Part shown: one piece after another, positions 28,982 to 38,014 of the stretch
Layout: each line of letters opens with the position of its first letter
Position numbering within the stretch: position 1 is the stretch's first letter
Assembly (NCBI RefSeq): GCF_014697355.1
Contig: NZ_JACJRQ010000007.1
Span: 62,001-126,000 of the forward strand
DNA length: 64,000 bases
DNA from: Nostoc calcicola FACHB-3891
GTDB lineage: Bacteria > Cyanobacteriota > Cyanobacteriia > Cyanobacteriales > Nostocaceae
Direction: 5' to 3'
Notes under the pieces: generated by a model
What the model was told of the DNA's origin: nothing
Databases searched by the model: none
The model's input: only the letters and a program-made list of their open reading frames with translations
Made by a program: the position numbers and the translations under genes

Positions 28982-29954
28982 GTTTTCACTCCCTGCTTGA
29001 TTTTTACACCACATGAAGTTTGCAGTTTTTTGATGATACTGGATATAGTTTTGACTAAACTTTAAAAACTATAGACTATAAGATACGCTAGTATTTCATC
29101 TAAAAATTAATAGTTTTTGGTGTTGCAATTAACAAAACTCTCAAATTTATCAAAGTCTAGTCTAGTATATAGGTTTTTGGCTGCAAAAAAGGTGTCAGGT
29201 GTAGTTGTATATAGCTATCATGAAGTTTTTAGGGTAAATATAAACAATCATGCTAAGTGCTAAAAGATAAGTGAAAATCGTGACGAAAGTATCTTGTCTT
29301 TGCACACCTTTGATACCTCAACTTACTCGTTTATTTTTCTTAATTACATATAGAGTACCGTCAGCATAAAAAAAGCGAGTACTACGTTATGGCATAAGAC
29401 TTAGCATTATCTCTCTCATTTATTAATTAATTTTATTTATAAGTATTTACAGGCAACCTATCAAAAAAACTGTATTTTTTAATACATATTTATTCTTGAA
29501 AGTAACTAGTTGACGCTAGCACCTGAGAGCGCCAAGGGTATTTAATTCAAAAAGTCATTAGACTCAAAAGTGTTGCGATCGCACTCTATTTTTTTGAATA
29601 ACTGTATTCTCTAATCATAAATGATGCGGGTAAAAAAAGGCTGGTAGCTAGGAATTAATGATAAAAAAAATACTCTAAATCTACGTTTATACAGCTAATT
29701 TTTGTATATATAAATACAATTAAAATATTGTGCATACCTGTAGATGCAAACACCAGTTTCCCAAAGAGTTATGGTGGGTTAAATGAGACATATAGTTCCA
29801 AAATCCATAGTCAAACATAGACAGACGTAGGAAATTTGGCTTTAGCGATCGCTGATTTATATCAAGCTTGGATGAATACTTATAATTAGGGCTGACACTC
29901 TGACGAGGAGAATTGTAAAAGAGACTGGGGATTGGGATTGGGTGCCAAATCGAA
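28982..29954. other. long AT-rich spacer
   Basis: Nearly 1 kb of AT-rich DNA between two minus-strand genes. I find no convincing ORF, tRNA or palindromic repeat before the terminator at 29955. An 88-codon minus-strand ORF (29720-29986) has no recognisable features. Confidence 0.4.
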
Positions 29955-29982
29955 AAATTATGGTGGGGGCTTTTACCCACCA
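29955..29982 (-). terminator. probable terminator of the Rieske oxidoreductase gene
   Basis: Stem TGGTGGG (29961-29967) with CCCACCA (29976-29982). Read on the minus strand it is followed by TAATTTTT, giving a hairpin with a U-rich tail about 60 bp after the stop codon. Confidence 0.6.
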
Positions 29983-30041
29983 CCAAATTTTAAAAAACTT
30001 TTCCCCAGTCCCCAGTACCCCGACTTACTTAATGTAACTTT

Positions 30042-31571
30042 CTACTTATCTTCCACTGGCGCCAACCCATTAATTGCTGGACCATTAATTACCCTTCCTT
30101 TCGTATCAAACCGTGAACCATGACAGGGACAATCCCAGGTCTTTTCTGAGGAATTCCAGGCAACGATACAATTGAGGTGAGTACAGATTGCAGAATATTC
30201 CTGTAGTGTGCCGTTTTCGTCTCGATAAGCTGCGACTTTTGTCAAACCACGTCGCACTACTGCACCTGTGCCGGGAGCAAGTTTTTCCACAGACTCAACA
30301 TCTCCTGGTGTCATCCAATTGAAATACTGGGTAGCAACATTGAGATTCTCAGAGATAAAATCACCTACTCCACCAATTTTTACACGGGACGGGTCGTAAA
30401 GCTCTGCCCAGGTATTTTTTCGCCCCAAAATCAAATCTGTTAAGAGTATACCTGCGATCGTGCCGTGGGTCATGCCTATGCCTGTATCACCGGTGACGAT
30501 GTAGACGTTTTCTTCATCAAAGGGGTTTTTGCCAATGTAGGCAATACCGTCATCAGAATTCATTACCTGACCTGACCAACGAAATAAAAGCTCCTGTGCC
30601 ATAGGGAAACGTTCTCGCGTCCATGTCTGGAGTTTGGCATACCGGACACTGGCATCATCAGCTTGTCCGGTTTTGTGGTCTTCACCGCCAACAATTAATA
30701 CATCATACTCGCGATCGAGCTTCTGTAATCTTATGTAGTGGTAAGGGTCTAGGGTATCCCAATAAAGCGCTTTGTAAACAGAACCGCGCGGCACTTTAAC
30801 ACCGATGACAAAAGTCATGTATGGAGCTTGCTTAAAGTGCATAGTAGCTAAGTTACTGATGGGTGAATTGGTTGCTACTACCACAGCATCAGCTGTGACA
30901 ACTTTACCACTGCTGGTTTCAACGTAGGCGGGTAAACCACCTTTGATTTTTTCTACGTGTGTTCCGGTATAGATTCTACCACCACGGCGTTGAATTGCTT
31001 CTGCAAGTCCAGCGAGATATTTCAATGGGTCGAATTGCCCTTGTTGGGGAAAACGTAGACACACTCCTGTATCAAAATCAGTCAATGGCGCTTTCTTCAC
31101 CATTTCTACGTTAGTGAGTCCGACGCGGTGTGCAGCTTCTAACTCGTGTTGAATTTCATCGAGTGATTTCGCGTCTGGGGGAAACAGATAGCCATCAAGC
31201 CGCTCAAAATCGCAGTTAATATTTTCTTGGGTAGCGATCGCCTCTATAGTATTAATTGCTGTTGTATGACTTTGGGCAATAAGTTTTGCGCTTTCTTTAC
31301 CGTGTATTTGCTCAAGTTCGTAGTAACGTTCAGTTAGCACATTTGATAGATGTGCTGTTGTCCGTGCAGTTTGACCGCCACCAATCGGGCCATCATCCAA
31401 CACCACTACAGACTTACCTTGGCGGGTTAAAATATAGGCAGTTGACATCCCCGCTATCCCAGCGCCGACAACGCACACATCTGCATAAATATTTTCTGTA
31501 AGCGCGGGTTGTTCTGGAACTTTTGCGCTTGTCATCCAAATAGAAATAGTTTTGCCAGAGTCGTTTTGCAT
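30042..31571 (-). CDS. FAD-dependent oxidoreductase with C-terminal Rieske domain
   Basis: 509 residues. N-terminal DAO-type FAD domain with VCVVGAGIAGMSTAYIL and the ribose-binding Asp (VVVLDDG), substrate-domain segments through the middle, and YIVTGDTGIGMTHG near the FAD-binding C-terminal motif. A Rieske [2Fe-2S] domain at about 430-505 has both ligand pairs, CTHLNC (Cys and His) and CPCHGS (Cys and His). Fusions of this kind are widespread in bacteria, but the substrate is unknown. The gene is single, with a hairpin terminator downstream. Confidence 0.9.
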   Translation of the reverse strand: MQNDSGKTISIWMTSAKVPEQPALTENIYADVCVVGAGIAGMSTAYILTRQGKSVVVLDDGPIGGGQTARTTAHLSNVLTERYYELEQIHGKESAKLIAQSHTTAINTIEAIATQENINCDFERLDGYLFPPDAKSLDEIQHELEAAHRVGLTNVEMVKKAPLTDFDTGVCLRFPQQGQFDPLKYLAGLAEAIQRRGGRIYTGTHVEKIKGGLPAYVETSSGKVVTADAVVVATNSPISNLATMHFKQAPYMTFVIGVKVPRGSVYKALYWDTLDPYHYIRLQKLDREYDVLIVGGEDHKTGQADDASVRYAKLQTWTRERFPMAQELLFRWSGQVMNSDDGIAYIGKNPFDEENVYIVTGDTGIGMTHGTIAGILLTDLILGRKNTWAELYDPSRVKIGGVGDFISENLNVATQYFNWMTPGDVESVEKLAPGTGAVVRRGLTKVAAYRDENGTLQEYSAICTHLNCIVAWNSSEKTWDCPCHGSRFDTKGRVINGPAINGLAPVEDK

Positions 31572-32359
31572 CTTTGTTGTAGAGTCTTAAGTCTAATTTA
31601 ATCTGCTGGAAATAGCTTGAGAAAGCTAAGGCTAATCAGAAAATCAGAAGCAACAAGCAAGAAAAATTGTTTGATATTTTTCCTCTGATTATTGTATACG
31701 TGTATATCTTTAGCCCTTGTCGAAACTAAGTGAGAATTTTGATTCCAGCATTTTCTTGTGTAAGTTTAGACTATTTTTTATAAAGATTTTATCTTCACGA
31801 TGATAGACATGAAAAATATTCTTTATTGAAGATGAAATCGCTAGAAAGATCTATTTTATAACCAATGGAAATGATATTGTACTTATTGGAATTGAGAGCG
31901 TTCGTCAATATTGTTCAGCCAAAAGTAGGAGAACAAATCAATAAATAAGATTTTAAAAATCGCACTGAGTACTGTTACCAGTATTGGCGGCTTTTTCGAT
32001 GGTGCTATGTTTTAGTTGATGCCTTGAGGATTACCCGATCAAAATTGTGGGACGTAGACAAGCTAAACAGCAGTGGAAATTGCAGCCAGATGAGGGCTAT
32101 GGAAACCTCCATCGTCTGAAATGATTGTAGAATTTGTAGTATTGGGGAGCAGTGCTTGCAAGACGATTGGGAAACCTTCACAAAGCTTGATTTTTTAACC
32201 ACCATTATTTCTTACTCTAAATTGTCCAATAAAAAATATGCATAGGGGTAGATGAAAAGCAACTAAAGGGGTAGCATAAAATACAATGGACATAAATGAT
32301 TAACCCGTAAGAAATACGGTAACTTATTACGCTAGATAGATGCGGTTAGAGAACACTCA
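31572..32359. other. AT-rich spacer without a recognisable gene
   Basis: 788 bp between the divergent oxidoreductase and hybrid kinase genes, presumably holding both promoters. Short ORFs (for example a 66-codon minus-strand ORF at 32005) have no features I recognise. Some segments near 31990-32120 look as if they could be decayed coding sequence, but I cannot assign them. Confidence 0.35.
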
Positions 32360-35300
32360 ATGTTAAAGGTTAACCGCTTGCGACTGCAAGATATACTTAA
32401 AATTCCTGCAAATTCATTTGTGGCAAAAATCGCAAGTGCGATCCCCCTTTTGGTTGGTAGTTTGGTACTAGTTGGTTGGTGGCTTGAAATTGATGTTCTC
32501 AAGCGCGGTTTTCCTGGTAGTCCCGCCACAATGAAATTCAACGCAGCGGTGTGCTTTGTGCTGTCTGGTATGTCGCTGTGGCTGTTTTTAAGAGGAGGGG
32601 AAAAGAGGAGCAGAGGGGCAGGGGGGCAGAGGGGCAGGGGGGAAAGAACAATTCAAAATTACCCCTACTCGTGGACTCTTCTACTTTCTGGGGTTTGTGC
32701 GATCGCGGTTACCATAATTGCTGGACTCACACTCTGTGAATATGTGTTCGGCTGGAATTTTGGTATTGATGAGTTGGTGTTTCGTGACTCACCGACGAGT
32801 TTAGCGACATCACATCCGGGGCGAATGGGGGTGAACACGGCGCTGAATTTTATATTGCTGAGTGTCGCCTTACAGTTTCTGGTTTATCCAAAAACCTACC
32901 GTAGTTATTGGTATGCCCAAATTCTGGCTTTGATAGCTACTTTGATTTCCTTTCAAGCGCTTATGGGCTATGCCTACAAAGTCAAAGTTCTTTATGGACT
33001 TGCTCCCTATACAACATCAATGGCGTTACACACAGCGGTGTTGTTTAACTTGCTAGGTATAGGCATTTTGTGGGCGCGGGCAGAACAAGGGTTAATGAGA
33101 GTAGTTACAAGTGATAACTATGGCGGCTTACTTGCACGTCGTTTATTGGTTGCGGCGATCGCAGTACCTTTTATATTAGGGTGGATAATTGTTGAAGGTC
33201 AACGCGCAGAACAATACGATCCAGCTTTTGCAGTATCGATGTTTGCCATTATCTTGATTGTAATTTTTACTGTTTTGATTTGGCAAAGTGCGAGGGTTAT
33301 CGAACACCTCAGCCATCAGCGCGATATCTCCGATGACCTGCGCCGACGTGCCCAAGAAGCACTCAGAGCCTACGAAGATAAACTGGCAAGCTTCGTAGAT
33401 GCTAACGTTATTGGCATTGTCTATGCTGACGTATACGGTGGTATCTACAAGGCAAATGACGAATATCTCAGGATAATTGGTTACACGCAAGAAGATGTGT
33501 TAACAGGCGGATTAAACTGGAGAGAGATCACAGTTCCAGAGCATCGTTACTTAGACCAACAAGGTATCGCCGAAGCAAAGGGAAATTCCAAAGGTGCTTG
33601 TACACCTTACCAGAAAGAATACATCCGCAAAGATGGTAGCCGAATCCCGATTTTAGTTGGTTACGTGCTATTGGGAGAAAAACGGGAAGAGTCAGTAGCG
33701 TTTATCCTCGATTTGAGCGAACGCAAGCAAGCAGAAGCAGAGCAACAAAAATTAGTATCGCTGGTAGAAAATAGCTCTGACTTTATCGGCATCGCCACCC
33801 TTGAGGGACAATTACTTTATATAAATGATGCAGGTCAAAAGTTAGTAGGGCTTGCAAGCCTGGAAGAGGTGAAGCAAAAGGCAGTATTAGATTATGTCAT
33901 GCCTGAAGACAAAGATTATTTTCAACAACATATATTGCCGACTGTGCGATCGCAAGGACGGTGGCAGGGGGAATTCCGCTTCCGACATCTGCAAACAGGT
34001 GAAGCGATACCTGTTGATTACAACATCTTCACTGTTACAGAGAACAACACAGGTCAACCAATTGCTCTGGCCACTGTGACTCGCAACATCAGCGAGCAAA
34101 AACAGGCCAAGGAACAAATCTTACAATTAAATAAGGATCTACAGCGCCGCATCACTGAATTACAAACTTTGCTAGATGTAATTCCCATTGGCATTGGCAT
34201 TGCCGAAGATCCTGAATGCCAAAATATCAAAGTCAACCCTGCTTTTGCTAAGCAGTTAGGAATATCTTTAGATACAAATGCTTCCCTGAGCGTTCCCTTG
34301 GATGAAAAAGCAACAAGCTTTAAAATTTGCCGCCAGGGAAGGGAACTCTCACCAGAAGAACTTCCCATGCAGTACTCTGCCGCTCATGGTGTTGAAGTGT
34401 TTGATGTAGACCTAGAGATAATACATGAAAGCGGAAAAATAGTCAAGCTTTTGGAGTACGTTGCACCATTGTTTGACGAGGAGGGGAAGACCAGAGGGTG
34501 TGTTGGTGCATTTTTGGATATCACAGAACGCAAGCAGGCAGAAGAAGTACTCCGCAATCAGCAAAAATGGCTGGAAGATGTGTTAAATCTGATGCCAAGA
34601 CCGCTGTTGTTTATTGAACCAGGAACGGCACGGGTAACTTTTGCCAATCGCTCTGCTGACGAATTAGCTGGGGGCGAATTTCCTAAGGGTGTCCCAGCGG
34701 CAGAATATCACACAGTTTACCACTATACGGATGCGGCAGGAAATCGTATTCCCAATGAGCAAATGCCAGGAGTGCGGGTTGCCCTTGGGGAACGTCTGAA
34801 TGGGTTGGAGGTGGACTGGCATACTAGCTCTGGTGTGCTATCTCTACTGATATTTGCTGATACATTGCCAGCAATGCACGGCCATCCAGCTATCTGTATT
34901 TTGGTGTTCCAAGATATTACCAACCTCAAACAGGCAGAAAAAGCGCTTTCCCTTGGTTACCAAAGGCTAAAGCTACTATTTGATACAGCTAACGATCTGC
35001 TATCGAGCCAGCAACCAGTGGTACTAATCGATAGTGTCTTCCGAAAACTCTCCGAGCAAATTGGTTTAGATGTTTACTTTAACTATTTGCTTGACGATAA
35101 CTCTCGCCTCATGCGGTTAGAGTCTTACGGTGGCATTTCCCCAGAACTGGCAAAGGAAATTGAGTGGTTGGCATTTGGTGAAGCGGTTTGTGGTACTGTA
35201 GCCCAGCAACGCCACCCAATAGCTGTAGAGAATGTGCATCAATCAGGTGACATCAAAACAGAATTGATTCGTTCTTTAGGCATTACTGCTTATTATTGTT

Positions 35301-36724
35301 ACCCGTTAATTGCACAGGGGCGGCTGTTGGGTACTCTTTCCTTTGGCAGTCGGACTCGATTTAGCTTCACCGAAAATCAAAAGGGGATGATGCAAGCTGT
35401 GTGCGATCAAATTGCGATCGCTATGGAAAGAGCGAGTTTAATTGCATCTTTGCAGCAGCAAACTGAAGAACTGCAACAAGCTAACCGGATGAAAGACGAG
35501 TTTCTGGGCATATTATCCCATGAATTGCGATCGCCCCTCAATGCAATCCTTGGCTGGGCACAACTCTTGCAACGCAGCAAGCTCAACGAAACCCTAATCA
35601 CTAAAGGTATGGAGACAATTGAGCGCAATGCTAAGGCGCAAACCCAGCTAATTGAAGATCTGCTGGATATATCACGGATGAATAGAGGCAAATTACGCCT
35701 CAATGTCCGTACTTGTAATTTGGTGCCGATGATTGAATCGAGCCTAGAGACTGTTAGTTTAGCCGCCCAATCAAAGGAAATTGATTTGAGATTTTCCCTC
35801 GTTCTTTCAGCAGAAAATGAACATCCAAAGGACAACGGCAAAGGTGAAGATTCAATATTCTTAGTTTCCGGTGATTTCGAGCGCTTGCAGCAGATTATTT
35901 GGAATTTGCTATCCAATGCCATCAAATTCACACCCGCAGGAGGATGGGTAGAGGTGCGATTGTCTGTAGTCAATGACATCAACGCCCCAACGTCTAGTTT
36001 AGGAGAATGCCTTGGGCAAACCCCCAAATTAGGACAACAGACAACCGACAAATATGCCCAAATTCAAGTAATTGACACAGGTATCGGCATCAGCGCTGAT
36101 TTTCTGCCTTATGTTTTTGAGCGTTTTCGTCAAGCTGATAGTTCTAGCACGAGAACCTATGGTGGATTAGGACTAGGATTAGCGATCGTGCGTCATTTAG
36201 TAGAATTACATGGTGGCATCATCCACGCACATAGTCCGGGTGAAGGACAAGGCGCGACATTTACAGTCAAGCTACCACTTTTAAAAAGTCCGCCCCTCTC
36301 CCCCCCTACTCCCCTCCTCCCCTCTTTGCCTTCCCTGCTTTCCCTCCTTGGTGTGCGGGTACTGGTTGTAGATGACCAAGTTGATAGCCGTGAATTTATC
36401 ACCACAGTACTCCAACAGTACCAAGCCGAAGTTCAAGCAGTAGCATCAGTTCAAGAAGCATTGCAAGTAATTTCACAATGGAAACCAGATGTATTAGTTA
36501 GCGACATCGGTATGCCCCAAGAGGATGGTTACTCTTTGATTCGGAAATTGCGATCACAATCTCCAGAAGAAGGAGGAAATATTCCCGCCGCCGCACTGAC
36601 AGCTTATGCTAGGGTCGAGGATCGGATGCGAGCAATACAAGAAGGTTATCAGCTGCATTTGCCCAAACCTATTGAGCCGGCTGAATTAGCAACAGTAGTC
36701 GCCAGTCTGGTTGGGCGGACTTGA
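32360..36724 (+). CDS. membrane-bound hybrid histidine kinase (multi-PAS, GAF, REC)
   Basis: 1454-residue sensor kinase. N-terminal membrane region with about seven hydrophobic segments (20-310). Then four PAS domains (about 337-460, 465-590, 600-710, 737-860), GAF (872-1025), HisKA with phospho-His1054 in ILSHELRSPLNAIL, HATPase (about 1160-1300; NLLSNAIKF, DTGIGI, GLGLGLAI) and a C-terminal receiver with phospho-Asp1382 in VLVSDIGMP and Lys in LHLPKPI. Two low-complexity stretches, RGGEKRSRGAGGQRGRGE (about 76-95) and SPPLSPPTPLLPSLPSLLSL (about 1310-1330), are encoded by repeats of the kind found between genes here. The signal is unknown. Confidence 0.93.
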   Translation: MLKVNRLRLQDILKIPANSFVAKIASAIPLLVGSLVLVGWWLEIDVLKRGFPGSPATMKFNAAVCFVLSGMSLWLFLRGGEKRSRGAGGQRGRGERTIQNYPYSWTLLLSGVCAIAVTIIAGLTLCEYVFGWNFGIDELVFRDSPTSLATSHPGRMGVNTALNFILLSVALQFLVYPKTYRSYWYAQILALIATLISFQALMGYAYKVKVLYGLAPYTTSMALHTAVLFNLLGIGILWARAEQGLMRVVTSDNYGGLLARRLLVAAIAVPFILGWIIVEGQRAEQYDPAFAVSMFAIILIVIFTVLIWQSARVIEHLSHQRDISDDLRRRAQEALRAYEDKLASFVDANVIGIVYADVYGGIYKANDEYLRIIGYTQEDVLTGGLNWREITVPEHRYLDQQGIAEAKGNSKGACTPYQKEYIRKDGSRIPILVGYVLLGEKREESVAFILDLSERKQAEAEQQKLVSLVENSSDFIGIATLEGQLLYINDAGQKLVGLASLEEVKQKAVLDYVMPEDKDYFQQHILPTVRSQGRWQGEFRFRHLQTGEAIPVDYNIFTVTENNTGQPIALATVTRNISEQKQAKEQILQLNKDLQRRITELQTLLDVIPIGIGIAEDPECQNIKVNPAFAKQLGISLDTNASLSVPLDEKATSFKICRQGRELSPEELPMQYSAAHGVEVFDVDLEIIHESGKIVKLLEYVAPLFDEEGKTRGCVGAFLDITERKQAEEVLRNQQKWLEDVLNLMPRPLLFIEPGTARVTFANRSADELAGGEFPKGVPAAEYHTVYHYTDAAGNRIPNEQMPGVRVALGERLNGLEVDWHTSSGVLSLLIFADTLPAMHGHPAICILVFQDITNLKQAEKALSLGYQRLKLLFDTANDLLSSQQPVVLIDSVFRKLSEQIGLDVYFNYLLDDNSRLMRLESYGGISPELAKEIEWLAFGEAVCGTVAQQRHPIAVENVHQSGDIKTELIRSLGITAYYCYPLIAQGRLLGTLSFGSRTRFSFTENQKGMMQAVCDQIAIAMERASLIASLQQQTEELQQANRMKDEFLGILSHELRSPLNAILGWAQLLQRSKLNETLITKGMETIERNAKAQTQLIEDLLDISRMNRGKLRLNVRTCNLVPMIESSLETVSLAAQSKEIDLRFSLVLSAENEHPKDNGKGEDSIFLVSGDFERLQQIIWNLLSNAIKFTPAGGWVEVRLSVVNDINAPTSSLGECLGQTPKLGQQTTDKYAQIQVIDTGIGISADFLPYVFERFRQADSSSTRTYGGLGLGLAIVRHLVELHGGIIHAHSPGEGQGATFTVKLPLLKSPPLSPPTPLLPSLPSLLSLLGVRVLVVDDQVDSREFITTVLQQYQAEVQAVASVQEALQVISQWKPDVLVSDIGMPQEDGYSLIRKLRSQSPEEGGNIPAAALTAYARVEDRMRAIQEGYQLHLPKPIEPAELATVVASLVGRT
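32591..32646. repeat. G-rich low-complexity repeat in coding sequence
   Basis: GAGGAGCAGAGGGGCAGGGG and repeats of GGGGCAGA, inserted in frame within a loop between predicted membrane segments of the hybrid kinase. Similar GGGGAAAGG or GAGTGGGGA strings are otherwise intergenic in this window. Confidence 0.6.
36288..36345. repeat. C-rich low-complexity repeat in the ATPase-REC linker
   Basis: CCCCTCTCCCCCCCTACTCC and following CCCTCCT units encode a Pro/Ser/Leu-rich linker between HATPase and receiver domains. The composition matches intergenic polypyrimidine repeats rather than flanking coding sequence. Confidence 0.55.
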
Positions 36725-36783
36725 AAAATCAGAAGTCAGGAGTCAGAATTCAGAATTCAGAATTCAGGAGTCAGGAGTCAGGA
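36725..36783. repeat. TCAGAATTCAGAATTC repeat
   Basis: Immediately after the hybrid kinase stop: GTCAGGAGTCAGAATTCAGA with further CAGAATT units. The same family occurs at 51255, 52768, 54779, 55040, 58683 and 60298. Confidence 0.75.
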
Positions 36784-36784
36784 C

Positions 36785-36915
36785 AATACGCTTCGGTTAA
36801 GGCATCAGACGCGATAAATCGCCGTTTCTACAAGGATCGATCTTTTGTAGAGACGGCGATTTATCGCGTGTTTGGATCTAGAATTTTCATCAAAAAACCT
36901 TAACCGAACCGTATT
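36785..36915. mobile_element. MITE-like element with 18-bp inverted ends and internal palindrome
   Basis: AATACGCTTCGGTTAAGG (36785-36802) and CCTTAACCGAACCGTATT (36898-36915) are inverted repeats with one mismatch. Inside, ACGCGATAAATCGCCGT (36809-36825) is complemented by ACGGCGATTTATCGCGT at about 36853-36869, forming a nested hairpin. The element is 131 bp with no ORF, and the right end touches the stop of the DUF2934 gene. A related end-like sequence is at 8934-8951. Confidence 0.6.
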
Positions 36916-37183
36916 AACTTATCAACTCCTTTTCAGCCTGAAGCCAATGTTCTAGAGACTTGCCATTTGGATAGCCCGATTGTTGCCAGATTTCATAAGC
37001 TTTTAAACGGATTTTATTTTCATCTGGGCTGTTACTAATAAAATGTTCGCAGGAATTAGTTGTGAAATTATAAGGAGCTTGTCCAAAAAAATTCTGACGA
37101 GCCAGAACTTCAGCTGTAAAACGGTAACAATTTTCTTTGATTGGGCAATTTTTTCCTGGACACATAGTAATGTCGTAAGGCAT
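36914..37183 (-). CDS. DUF2934 domain protein with Cys-rich N-terminus
   Basis: 89 residues. The C-terminal half, IRLKAYEIWQQSGYPNGKSL with EHWLQAEKEL, matches the DUF2934 signature (IRxRAYxxWxxxGxPxGxxxxHWxxAE). The N-terminal half has Cys8, Cys13, Cys19 and Cys45 (CPGKNCPIKENC), suggestive of metal binding. No function is established. The stop codon touches the right end of the MITE-like element, so the last residues may be element-derived. Confidence 0.75.
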   Translation of the reverse strand: MPYDITMCPGKNCPIKENCYRFTAEVLARQNFFGQAPYNFTTNSCEHFISNSPDENKIRLKAYEIWQQSGYPNGKSLEHWLQAEKELIS

Positions 37184-37420
37184 ATATAGTAATCCTCTTT
37201 GATTTTTGAATTATGGGAAGTTGGAAGATTTAGCCCAAGCGTAGGCGTAGCCCGTCGTAGACATCGCTGGTTTTGGGCTAGTTGCGATCGGCAAATCTAA
37301 TATAAGCGGCTCTATATTTAGCTGGAGAATTAGGGCGGGCAAGATGCCCACCCCACAAGAGTTTGATTGAATTTGAATATGTAAGAGAAATCATTCTGTA
37401 AACGGACACAAGACTTAGGC

Positions 37421-37880
37421 GATCGCCTTTTTTGCTCGACAATTTGAGTTTGGAGGTGGAATGGTGAGGGTTTGAAGAAGGGCGATCGCTTTTTTTCCTC
37501 GACAGTTTTTGTTCCAAGGTGCAACTTCGAGGGTTAAAGGTGCAACTTCGAGGATTAAAGGTGCAACTTCGAGGATTAAAAGCGCAACTTCGAGGATTAA
37601 AAGCGCAACTTCGAGGATTAAAGGTGCAACTTCGAGGATTAAAGGTGCAACTTCGAGGGTTAAAGGCGCAACTGCCGAGTTCAGAAGTGGAACGTTCACT
37701 CTTTTTGCTCGACAGTTCGGGTAAAAAGGTGCAATTGCCGAGTTCAGAGGTGGAGCGATCGCTCTTTTTGCTCGACAGTTCGGGTAAAAAGGTGCAATTG
37801 CCGAGTTCAGAGGTGGAGCGATCGCCTTTTTTATTAGACAATTTGAGTTTGGAGGTGGAATGTTAAGGGTTTGAAGGGGG
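37421..37880. repeat. composite 21-bp/63-bp tandem repeat array
   Basis: Two levels of order. Outer units of 63 bp carry GCGATCGC + TTTTT + GCTCGACA (landmarks at 37421, 37484, 37699, 37762, 37825, each pair of neighbours 63 bp or a multiple-of-21 apart). The centre, about 37515-37680, has eight 21-bp units GGTGCAACTTCGAGGATTAAA. The first and last 63-bp units are the most alike (AATTTGAGTTTGGAGGTGGA in both). ORFs on both strands across the array are by-products. The array lies just upstream of the second LRR-Roc-COR-TIR gene and so near its promoter. Confidence 0.8.
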
Positions 37881-38014
37881 GCAATGTCTAGGACATGCTA
37901 CGCCTACGCGCTAATGGAATCATTGATACAGGCTACATTATTAATTAGCTCAATTTCTCTGCTGCGCGTCCAAGCAGAAACTCGTCGTCAGACATCACCT
38001 TTATCAAACCCCAA

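Noticed and set aside
32005..32205. 66-codon minus-strand ORF in the oxidoreductase-kinase spacer
   Set aside because: No ribosome binding site, domain or compositional support; I could not identify decayed coding sequence with confidence.
36721..36903. 60-codon plus-strand ORF after the hybrid kinase
   Set aside because: Starts in the TCAGAATTC repeat and runs through the MITE-like palindrome.
37278..37866. Several overlapping ORFs on both strands with repeated NPRSCTF or LRGLKVQ units
   Set aside because: All are readings of the 21/63-bp tandem array; open in several frames because the period is a multiple of three.
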